From Deltaproteobacteria bacterium (GTDB taxonomy: Bacteria > Desulfobacterota > QYQD01): 32,694 nucleotides of DNA. Of this stretch, positions 18,220 to 25,300 are shown piece after piece. Positions within the stretch are counted from its first letter, which is position 1, and every line of letters starts with the position of its first letter. The stretch spans positions 1-32,694 of the forward strand of contig QYQD01000149.1 of the NCBI GenBank assembly GCA_007280345.1, in the 5' to 3' direction. The notes below the pieces were generated by a model, which did not search any database, had not been told where the DNA came from, and saw only the letters and a program-made list of their open reading frames with translations. The position numbers were made by a program, and so were the translations under genes.

Positions 18220-19611
18220 ATGGTAATTATGATTAAGACGCTTAATTTTCTATTGGCCGATCTCGTCTTTGACATGGAGAAAAAGGTCCCATACGCCTCC
18301 GCCCTGGCTATGGAGACGGAAGGAGAAAAGGTCACCGTAGAGACCCATGAACAGAAGGCCGAGCCATTACCTCCCCAGCGAGGGGTGGTGTTCACGGTCT
18401 TCACCGGACGTCATTTCATGGAAGCGGCGACAAACGACCTTAGGCCGGAGATGCTGAAAAAGACGGCGCAGGACCTCGTCAAAAAAGCAGAAGACCTGAT
18501 TCGCTACGATGGCCCTGTGATCGACCCTGGAGAAATGACGGACCAGGAATTTTACGTCCAGCGTCAGATAAAAAACGAAGATATTCCTCTTGCCCGGAAA
18601 ATAGACCTCTGCCAGTCCTGCAAAGACCGGGTGGAACGGGCCGACAAGCGGATAACCAGCGCCCTTTGCCAATACCTTTTTGTGAGGACACGGGAACTTT
18701 TCGTGAGCCGTCACAAAAAGCTCTATCAGGACCTGAAAAGAACCCAGGCGGTGGCCTTTGTTGTGATGTGTAATAGTGAAAGGGCCGCCCAACTCCATAC
18801 CGGACACGCCTATCAGGGCGGCTACGAACATGCGGCATTGCCTGAAGAAAAGCTCGACAAGCTCATTACGGATTGTGCCTCCATCCTTTATGCGGAGCGT
18901 CTTAACCCCGGATACTATGACTGTATTTTTTCTCCGGCGTTTGCCGGCATGTTTGCTCACGAGGCATTCGGCCATGGCATGGAGACAGATATGTTCCTTA
19001 AGCACAGGGCCAAGGGTGCGGAGTACATTAATAAACAGGTGGCCTCCCCTCTGGTCAATATGTTTGACTCACCTGCCCTCCCCGGCCAGGCCGCCTCTTT
19101 TTTCTTCGACCATGAGGGGCAACCGGCGAGCGAAACGCAGATAATCGAAAACGGCATATTAAAATCCGGCCTGACCGACCTTAACTCCGCACTTCGACTA
19201 AACCTGCGCCGCACGGCCAACGGGAGACGAGAGTCATTTACGCACAAGGTCTATGCGCGGATGACGAATACCTATTTTGTACCTGGAAAGAATTCTCTTG
19301 AAGAGATGCTAAAGGATATCTCTTTCGGTTACCTCCTTGAGCATCCCTCAAACGGAATGGAAGACCCCAAAGGATGGGGCATTCAACTCGAAGGATACTA
19401 TGCCGAGGAAATACGCGACGGCCAACTGACCGGTAAGGTTTACAGCCCGGTAATCGTAACCGGCTATGTCCCGGAATTGCTCAAGTCCATTACCATGGTT
19501 GGTGATAAAATGGAGATCGGGGGCCTGGGTATGTGCGGCAAGGGGCATAAAGAGTGGGTTAAAGTAACGGACGGCGGGCCGTACCTGAGATTAAAGGCCA
19601 GGCTGGGCTGA
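18220..19611 (+). CDS. tldD: TldD/PmbA family metallopeptidase, catalytic (TldD-like) subunit
   Basis: 463 residues. The zinc motif HEAFGHGMETD (H247, E248, H252, HExxxH type) marks it as the active subunit. The C-terminus has the family VTGYVPELLKSITMVGDKMEIGGLGMCGKGHKEWVKVTDGGP segment. TldD/TldE in E. coli form a heterodimer that unfolds and cleaves peptides inside a closed cavity and matures microcins and the CcdA antitoxin. The N-terminal half is more diverged than in E. coli. No Shine-Dalgarno is visible at either of the two candidate starts (18220 or 18229). It is followed after 10 bases by a second family member. Confidence 0.9.
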   Translation: MVIMIKTLNFLLADLVFDMEKKVPYASALAMETEGEKVTVETHEQKAEPLPPQRGVVFTVFTGRHFMEAATNDLRPEMLKKTAQDLVKKAEDLIRYDGPVIDPGEMTDQEFYVQRQIKNEDIPLARKIDLCQSCKDRVERADKRITSALCQYLFVRTRELFVSRHKKLYQDLKRTQAVAFVVMCNSERAAQLHTGHAYQGGYEHAALPEEKLDKLITDCASILYAERLNPGYYDCIFSPAFAGMFAHEAFGHGMETDMFLKHRAKGAEYINKQVASPLVNMFDSPALPGQAASFFFDHEGQPASETQIIENGILKSGLTDLNSALRLNLRRTANGRRESFTHKVYARMTNTYFVPGKNSLEEMLKDISFGYLLEHPSNGMEDPKGWGIQLEGYYAEEIRDGQLTGKVYSPVIVTGYVPELLKSITMVGDKMEIGGLGMCGKGHKEWVKVTDGGPYLRLKARLG

Positions 19612-19621
19612 GGAGACCGGA

Positions 19622-20914
19622 ATGCTTCTTTCTGAGATTGCCGACTACCTATCATCTGTAAAAGAACTAACTGCGTGGGAAGTAACTCAACTGGAGCGCC
19701 GTGAGTCCCAGCTTTATACTGTCTTTCAGGACGTAGAAAATATCAGGGAAGTGACCACTGAAGAATTTCAGGTAAGGATATATCTCACTTACGAAAGAAA
19801 TGCTCGGAGTTTCCTGGGAGAGTCTTCTTTTGTGCTGACCGGAGATGATCTCCCACGCCCAAAGATTAAATCCGCCCTGGAGATGGCTCGGCTGATTGCC
19901 AACCAGCCCTTCTCCCTGCCTGTCCCAGTATCTGTCTATCCCGCCATACAGACTTTTGATGCCAAAGTTGCGCTTGACCCGGCCTACTATCTTGAGCACA
20001 TACGTAAAGATCTAATCACTTTCAGCTCCCCTGGGATACGGTCAAGTTCTTCTGAGATATTCATCGCGGAAATTACATACAACCTTCTTAATTCTAACGG
20101 CCTCTGCGCCAGCCGCAAGGAGACGGAAACCATGGTTGATTTTGTCTTTCTGGCCGGAAATAAAGATAAAGAGGGTGAAATTGAAGGCCTAAAGCGCTGC
20201 CGCCTTTATGACGATCTCAACCTGGCTCCCACCCTGAATCAATATGCCGCCTATGCCCGGGATATGTTGACGGCTGAGCCGCCGCCTACGGGGTTGTATG
20301 ATGTGATATTTGCGGAAGAGGCCCTGGATACCTTTTTTAATTATTTCATCGCCCAGGCCGGCGGCCAGGCCGCCTATCAGGGATGGTCTCAGTTTAAAGA
20401 AAACGAGCCTATAATGACTAACCCCAAAGGAGAGCGGCTCACGCTCATAAGTGATCCCTTTTTGCCTGGCAGCATGAAGAGCAAATCCTTTGACGAAAAT
20501 GGTTTGGCCCCTGAAAAGGTCTTAGTTATCGAGAATAACATCTTCAGAAATCGTACTGCCAATAAACGATACGCTGATTACCTGGGAATAAAGCCTACCG
20601 GTAACTTCGCAAATGTTGTGGTCTCGCCCGGAGATTATTCTCTGAAAGAACTCATGTCCCCGGCCCCGGTGCTTCACCTTCTTAAGTTTTCTACCTTTGA
20701 GCCCAATCCGGTCACCGGGGCCTTTTCCGGAGAGATTCGCGTGGGGTATCTAATTGATGGGGATAAACGCGTGCCGATCAAAGGAGGATCAATCTCCGGC
20801 ACTATGTCCAAAGCCATGCAGGAGATCTATTTTTCTCAGGAAACAACCAAACGGGAATCGTATAGCGGCCCTTTGGCTATTAAGGTCTGCAATGTGAATG
20901 TAGCTGGACGATAG
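19622..20914 (+). CDS. pmbA: TldD/PmbA family protein lacking the zinc motif (TldE-like)
   Basis: 430 residues. It shares the family architecture (N-terminal domain, then central region with DVIFAEEALDTFFNYFIAQ, and the SGEIRVGYLIDGDKRVPIKGGSISGTM end) but the HExxxH region is absent: the equivalent position reads AEEALDTFF. This is the pattern of TldE/PmbA, the non-catalytic partner. GAGGAGA lies five bases before the ATG and the gap to tldD is 10 bases, so the two are co-translated. Likely forms a TldD/TldE heterodimer. After the stop, 140 bases to prmA contain no gene. Confidence 0.87.
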   Translation: MLLSEIADYLSSVKELTAWEVTQLERRESQLYTVFQDVENIREVTTEEFQVRIYLTYERNARSFLGESSFVLTGDDLPRPKIKSALEMARLIANQPFSLPVPVSVYPAIQTFDAKVALDPAYYLEHIRKDLITFSSPGIRSSSSEIFIAEITYNLLNSNGLCASRKETETMVDFVFLAGNKDKEGEIEGLKRCRLYDDLNLAPTLNQYAAYARDMLTAEPPPTGLYDVIFAEEALDTFFNYFIAQAGGQAAYQGWSQFKENEPIMTNPKGERLTLISDPFLPGSMKSKSFDENGLAPEKVLVIENNIFRNRTANKRYADYLGIKPTGNFANVVVSPGDYSLKELMSPAPVLHLLKFSTFEPNPVTGAFSGEIRVGYLIDGDKRVPIKGGSISGTMSKAMQEIYFSQETTKRESYSGPLAIKVCNVNVAGR

Positions 20915-21056
20915 AGGTAACCGGTTTACCAAGCAACTACCTTACCGCCTTTTTTCTCTTCTAATTCTATTTGCAACAAATTCCTTATTTGTAGTGCAAC
21001 CTTACATGACCACCATCGTCACAGGCAAAACGGGAAGATGTAGATCTAAAACTTCT

Positions 21057-21980
21057 TCATCGTGTAAATAAACAGCCCGCCCAGGGTCCATCCTTATATA
21101 ATTTTACCAGCTTTAAATTCCGGCCTGTATAACGGGCAACCATAGCCTCACTCTGTGCGTGTCTTATCCCGGAAAGGATCAAGAATCCATTTGGGATTAA
21201 TCGGCGACAGATGTCATCTGCCAGACACAGCGCTACAGAGGCGGTGAGATTGGCCGTGATAAGCTTAAAATAACCTTCGATCTTAGAAAGAGGGGTCAAT
21301 GATATCTCTATCCGGTGTTCGAGGCGGTTCAGAGAGACATTTTCTCTGGCTATCCTGGCTGCCTCCTCATCGACTTCTAGAGCCAGGACCGCCCCACCTC
21401 CGAGTTTGGCTGCGACAATAGAAAGTATTCCCGTTCCCGTGCCCACATCCAGAACAGTCGGGCTACCAGCAAAAAAGCCTTCGTCCCCTATTTCCTCTAA
21501 GACACGCAGGCACAACAAGGTACTGGGATGCTGGCCCGTGCCAAAAACCCTGCCCGGATTCAGTCGAATAACTGTGTCGTCCGGCAGCGATGTGTCTTCC
21601 CATTTCGGGATCACGGTAAAGCGCGGAGAAATCTGGAAAGCAGTGAACACATCTCTGCCGTCATGAATGTATCTCGTTTCCAAATATATGGGCGTATCTA
21701 AGCAATACTTGCCTTCCAGAAGTCCCAGGTATGCATCCAACTTTTTCAGGACGTCGTCCGGATCCGTACTATATGGGATACGGGCAACGAATGTTTGCGC
21801 ACAGTCTGAGATGAGTCCTTGCTCAGAATAGCGGACGACTCCACACGGAGTAGTCAGATGAAAAAACTTTTCCAATAACGGGAAAAGGTGAGCGGGGGCA
21901 ATAATGGTCACTTCCAGCCAGTCCGGGACCTTATCCTCACTGAAAAATTCGATGGGCACAGGATATTCGGTCATTTCCAT
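21057..21980 (-). CDS. prmA: Ribosomal protein L11 methyltransferase (PrmA-like)
   Basis: 307 residues. The N-terminal third is the substrate-recognition domain; then comes a Rossmann methyltransferase with the SAM loop VLDVGTGTGILSIVAAKLGG, the LALEVDEEAARIARENVSLN acidic segment and a TANLTASVALCLADDI motif at the position of the family NILA. RLNPGRVFGTGQHPSTLLCLRVLEE is the family hallmark (usually PGMAFGTG-HpTT). PrmA trimethylates ribosomal protein uL11. The gene stands alone on the minus strand and has no clear Shine-Dalgarno at its first ATG. Confidence 0.88.
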   Translation of the reverse strand: MEMTEYPVPIEFFSEDKVPDWLEVTIIAPAHLFPLLEKFFHLTTPCGVVRYSEQGLISDCAQTFVARIPYSTDPDDVLKKLDAYLGLLEGKYCLDTPIYLETRYIHDGRDVFTAFQISPRFTVIPKWEDTSLPDDTVIRLNPGRVFGTGQHPSTLLCLRVLEEIGDEGFFAGSPTVLDVGTGTGILSIVAAKLGGGAVLALEVDEEAARIARENVSLNRLEHRIEISLTPLSKIEGYFKLITANLTASVALCLADDICRRLIPNGFLILSGIRHAQSEAMVARYTGRNLKLVKLYKDGPWAGCLFTR

Positions 21981-22051
21981 AATCGTAAAAAATCAAAAGT
22001 AACGGGAAAAACTATTAAGTTTCACCACAGAATGCCGATAAATAAAAAAGA

Positions 22052-22081
22052 TTGACATGGTATGACCCATAAAAATAGCAT
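22052..22081 (+). promoter_or_regulatory. Candidate promoter for the D,D-carboxypeptidase
   Basis: A perfect -35 TTGACA (22052-22057) is followed after 18 bases by TAGCAT (four of six -10 matches). The leader to the ATG at 22168 would be about 80 bases. The spacer is one base longer than ideal, so confidence is moderate. Confidence 0.4.
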
Positions 22082-22167
22082 GGGCGCTGAAAAAACTTGC
22101 TTTGTGCTTTTAAAATATAGTATGTATCTAATCAGCAAGAAGCTTAAGTGAGAAAAGGAGTTAATTC

Positions 22168-23208
22168 ATGCGGTGTAGAGCCATTCTCATTTTTATACTT
22201 GCACTAATTCTTATCCTACCATCAACCTCCTCTATTGCAGAAACTAAAAAATGCCAGAATACCAAAAAGAAAATCTGCTACACCGCCAGCGAGAAAGTTC
22301 AAACGCACAAGAAGAAAGCGAAGCAAACTGCCTCTGTAAAAAAATATCACAAAAAGGCCAAGAAGTACAATAAGAAGAGAGCACACAGGGCATCCAGAAA
22401 ATATCGCCGTCAATATTGTTCTGCGTTTACCGCCCGTTCAGCTATAGTCCTGGACGCCGATACCAATTATATTTATTTTGCCCAAAATTCGTGTCTTCCC
22501 TTACAGCCGGCCAGCACTATTAAAATAGTCACCGGTTTCCTGGCATTAAAAAACCTGGAAGAAAGCGATCCCGTTACCGTTAGTCGCTATGCTGCAAAAG
22601 CTCCCTGCCAAAAAGCATACCTTCGTTGCGGAAAAACATATCCGGCTATAGACCTTATCTATGCTACCCTGCTTCATTCCGCTAACGATGCCAGCAGGGC
22701 GCTGGCGGAAAAGATGGCCGGATCAGAAGAAGAATTTGCTCAAATAATGACCCGGACTGCGCGTGAACTCGGCGCTAAAAACACAAGTTGCCGTACGGCT
22801 AGCGGCCTGACTGCACCCGGTCAACATACAACTGCGTATGATCTGGCCGTTATCTTTAAAAAGGCCATGCGGAATGAAAAATTTTCCAATATTCTCAAAA
22901 CCCGGAAGTTTGAGATTCATGGCGGCAAACTGGTTCGCAATCACAATAAGGCCCTCTGGCAGATCGAAGGGGCGGAGGGCGGTAAGACGGGCTTTACCCG
23001 CGCCGCCAAAAAAACTTATGTAGGCATGTTCAAAAGGAATAATCGCACCGTTGTTATCGCCTTCCTGGGCAGTGAAAATCTCTGGAGTGATGTACGTTAC
23101 CTGGTACGCAAGGCATTTACGGACGTGCAACCAACTATCCAGGCCGCCAAGGGCCGGCGCACGACGTATCATCTATCTAGTGTAGTCTCTAACACATCTT
23201 TACAATGA
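22168..23208 (+). CDS. D-alanyl-D-alanine carboxypeptidase (peptidase S11)
   Basis: 346 residues. A signal peptide occupies about residues 1-24 (hydrophobic ILIFILALILILP, then a likely cut after SSIA). Residues 26-82 form a lysine- and arginine-rich linker with about 20 lysines. The penicillin-binding catalytic domain follows with all three motifs: S116-T-I-K119 (SxxK), S171-A-N173 (SxN) and K273-T-G275 (KTG). It trims the terminal D-Ala of peptidoglycan stem peptides in the periplasm. The C-terminal domain and amphipathic anchor helix of PBP5-type enzymes are missing. AAGGAG lies seven bases before the ATG. Confidence 0.92.
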   Translation: MRCRAILIFILALILILPSTSSIAETKKCQNTKKKICYTASEKVQTHKKKAKQTASVKKYHKKAKKYNKKRAHRASRKYRRQYCSAFTARSAIVLDADTNYIYFAQNSCLPLQPASTIKIVTGFLALKNLEESDPVTVSRYAAKAPCQKAYLRCGKTYPAIDLIYATLLHSANDASRALAEKMAGSEEEFAQIMTRTARELGAKNTSCRTASGLTAPGQHTTAYDLAVIFKKAMRNEKFSNILKTRKFEIHGGKLVRNHNKALWQIEGAEGGKTGFTRAAKKTYVGMFKRNNRTVVIAFLGSENLWSDVRYLVRKAFTDVQPTIQAAKGRRTTYHLSSVVSNTSLQ

Positions 23209-23218
23209 TCTTAGAGTT

Positions 23219-23306
23219 GTCATTCCCGCCCCGTATCAGGTACGGGGTAAACTCCAGCGGGAATCCAGATTGAAAAGACTGGGTTCCGGATCAAGTCCGG
23301 AATGAC
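23219..23306. repeat. Composite palindromic repeat (dRS3-like), intergenic
   Basis: The element is bounded by GTCATTCC and GGAATGAC. Inside are three hairpins: ATTCCCGC/GCGGGAAT (23222-23229 with 23257-23264), an inner CCCGTA/TACGGG, and TTCCGGA/TCCGGAA (23284-23302, 7 bp). The ATTCCC...GGGAAT form resembles the dRS3 repeats of Neisseria and similar mobile palindromes in other bacteria; that link is from memory. Its right end overwrites the tail of a reverse-transcriptase relic. The rest of the 23209-23593 gap has no intact gene. Confidence 0.75.
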
Positions 23307-23485
23307 CGCTGTGTAAAGTCATCAATGTTCATCCACAATCCTTTGACAGAAACAAGCCCCTGATCCTTTAGCCATTGATTGGTCTTGCCGGTCTGCACTA
23401 CGTACCGAACCAGACCTGGCCTGCTTCCAATAACGATGCCCATCCCGACAGTTTCTTGGGCCAGCCCGTTTCGAATCTTTCCTAC
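23291..23485 (-). pseudogene. Relic of a group II intron reverse transcriptase/maturase C-terminus
   Basis: An open minus-strand frame of 64 codons without a start lies between stops. Its middle reads TNQWLKDQGLVSVKGLW, preceded by QTG and followed by MNI, which strongly resembles the C-terminal end of group II intron-encoded proteins (TNxWLKxQGLxSVKxLW-x-I). Only this end remains; the polymerase core is absent, and the last residues come from the palindromic repeat. No domain V sequence was seen downstream. I recognise the motif from memory; a profile search would settle it. Confidence 0.55.
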
Positions 23486-23564
23486 CTACATTGTTTCATC
23501 TTGGAATATCGATCAATTCCTGATATAAAATCAAACAATACAACCATACTGAGCTGATAAATTA

Positions 23565-23570
23565 TATAAT
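23565..23570 (+). promoter_or_regulatory. -10 box before the ferritin-like gene
   Basis: TATAAT followed by AGAAAAA, about 24 bases upstream of the ATG at 23594, leaving a very short leader. No good -35 was found at 16-18 bases, so an activator or other sigma factor may be involved. GGAGG lies four bases before the ATG. Confidence 0.4.
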
Positions 23571-23593
23571 AGAAAAAATATGCTGGAGGGCTT

Positions 23594-24574
23594 ATGGACA
23601 AGATTCAAAAAGTGGAGACCAAGGAAGACGCCTTAAGGCTTTTGAACATCGCCCTGGAGCACGAATGGGCCGTAAGCTTTGAATATACGATCCATGCCTA
23701 CTCCATGCCAAAGGGCAAGTTTTTCTATGAAGACCCCGTTATGAAGAATAGAACCGATGTCCGTGCCCAGATGATTCAGATCGGCATCGATGAGATGTAC
23801 CATTCCCTTCAGCTTGCCGTCATTATTACCCAGATGGGCGGGGTTCCCTCTTTTAAAACCGATGAGGTCATGCGCTACCCTCGAATTATGGATAATCTTA
23901 ACAGAGACAAAATGACGGAAGATCTGGTTACGAATCTCTACCAGTCAGCAAAGTTTCCCGAAGGCGCTTTCCCCAAGATTCAGAACATGGTCCTGAATAT
24001 CTCTTATGATGAGGTGCGCCACTCGAACCAGTTTGCGGCCATGATGGACGCCCTGAAGGCACAGGGAGCTGAAGACGCCTTCTGCTACCCATCAAACCCG
24101 GAAAATATCAACCGGCAGGAAGTACAGCTTCTCCACGAAATCATGCGTCTGGAAAATGAACTCACGCACCGCTACTTAAAGTACGTGTTTCTCTTCAGTG
24201 AGCACCAGGATCTCAGTCAGCGCCTCTTTAAAAACTCCATCGATCACATGAGGCACTGGGATAAAAACTCCGGCACCTTAATCAAATGGGGAGATGTAAT
24301 TCAGATCGAAAATGCCAAAAAGGATGCAAACGGAGTAGAAACGAGCAAAAACCCCATGCCTTCTGTCTATCCAGGGGAAGATCGGCTTTCTGTCCTGGAA
24401 GCTCTCATCCCGGCCGAAGAAACCCTGATTGCCAGGTACGAAAGGCTTATCTCCTTGGTCCCTAATGGCGAGATCAAAGATCAGCTCAAACTTCACCTGG
24501 GCCTTAATAGAGAACACCTCTTCACTCAGAACTGGCTCCTCAAAAACGTCCAAAAGATAAAGGGACTGAAATAG
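23594..24574 (+). CDS. Ferritin-like diiron protein, possibly two bundles
   Basis: 326 residues, predicted helical, no signal peptide. The first half has the ferritin-like ligand pattern: E24 and E30 in LEHEWAVSFEYT, E67-x-x-H70 (DEMYH), and E140-x-x-H143 (DEVRH). The second half shows a weaker echo (ENELTHRY near 187-193, DHMRH near 217-221, EETLIARY near 275-282, NREHLF near 306-310), so it may be an internal duplication. Rubrerythrin/bacterioferritin-type bundles store iron or remove peroxide; the exact role is unknown. GGAGG precedes the ATG. It is followed after 12 bases by a membrane-anchored protein. Confidence 0.75.
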   Translation: MDKIQKVETKEDALRLLNIALEHEWAVSFEYTIHAYSMPKGKFFYEDPVMKNRTDVRAQMIQIGIDEMYHSLQLAVIITQMGGVPSFKTDEVMRYPRIMDNLNRDKMTEDLVTNLYQSAKFPEGAFPKIQNMVLNISYDEVRHSNQFAAMMDALKAQGAEDAFCYPSNPENINRQEVQLLHEIMRLENELTHRYLKYVFLFSEHQDLSQRLFKNSIDHMRHWDKNSGTLIKWGDVIQIENAKKDANGVETSKNPMPSVYPGEDRLSVLEALIPAEETLIARYERLISLVPNGEIKDQLKLHLGLNREHLFTQNWLLKNVQKIKGLK

Positions 24575-24586
24575 ACGGAAAATCCG

Positions 24587-25216
24587 GTGAACGAAGAATT
24601 TGATACACGGTTGAAGCAACTAGAAAAGCGAATTCGCCATTTTAAGTGGTTCGTGGGCACCCTGTTAGTGATCCTTGCGATCGCTGTGACAGCTTTTTTA
24701 TTATATATTGGATTTGCTCTGACATCAGAGAAAAAGTCACAGCGCGCATATAAAGCCAGCCTGAAAGAAGAATTTGAGAAGGCTTCCGGGCGTACAGATA
24801 GTCAACCAGAGCTCGTCCTCCTGGGGGCAGATCGAAATCCGCTACAAGGACAAAATATCACGGCAACGGTGGGAAGAAACCCGGATAAATCGGCCTGGCT
24901 TAGTTTTCGGATTATAGAACGGAACCAGGGTGGTACAACCACCGGTCCGGTCTTCCTAAAAGTATATACCTCTGATCCTATTATTCTCGGTTCTCCAAGT
25001 ACCGACGAACCAGACTTCCAATACGAAGGATATATCACCCCCGAACGCCGTCCTATCCCGGCACTCCGGGCCGGTGTCTCAGTTGCGACCCAGTTGAACC
25101 TTCAACTCCTGGGCAGCACCTCGTTATCTGGAACCTATCCTGCTTTGATCAAGGCATATTATGGCGACGGGCAAGTCGCCCAGGCCTATTTCAATTTAGA
25201 GATCACCGGAAAATAA
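24587..25216 (+). CDS. Membrane-anchored protein of unknown function
   Basis: 209 residues from a GTG start 12 bases after the ferritin-like gene. A charged N-terminus (EEFDTRLKQLEKRIRHFK) is followed by one membrane segment at about 21-45 (WFVGTLLVILAIAVTAFLLYIG) and a periplasmic domain of about 140 residues rich in beta-forming residues, with Gly/Pro-rich loops. I do not recognise the family. Its position suggests co-transcription with the ferritin-like gene; the GTG has only a weak ribosome site (GGAAAA). Unlike its neighbours in the next operon it is not a cleaved exported protein. Confidence 0.7.
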   Translation: MNEEFDTRLKQLEKRIRHFKWFVGTLLVILAIAVTAFLLYIGFALTSEKKSQRAYKASLKEEFEKASGRTDSQPELVLLGADRNPLQGQNITATVGRNPDKSAWLSFRIIERNQGGTTTGPVFLKVYTSDPIILGSPSTDEPDFQYEGYITPERRPIPALRAGVSVATQLNLQLLGSTSLSGTYPALIKAYYGDGQVAQAYFNLEITGK

Positions 25217-25223
25217 TAAAGGT

Positions 25224-25300
25224 AATCCCCTTGACGAGCGTAAATGGATGTCCCCATCAGTCTTCTCGTTTTTATTGTACAAGGTTCAGGGGATTTTTTT
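25224..25300 (+). terminator. Terminator of the ferritin-like operon, overlapping the TPR gene end
   Basis: On the plus strand AATCCCC (25224-25230) pairs with GGGGATT (25289-25295), with further pairing inside (TTG/CAA and CGAG/CTCG), and the stem ends in a run of seven T (25294-25300). The right arm lies within the last codons of the convergent TPR gene, so one sequence serves both. Confidence 0.5.

Noticed and set aside
20915-20955. Terminator after the tldE-like gene
   Set aside because: GGTAA/TTACC pairings are only 5 bp and the T-run is not adjacent to a stable stem.
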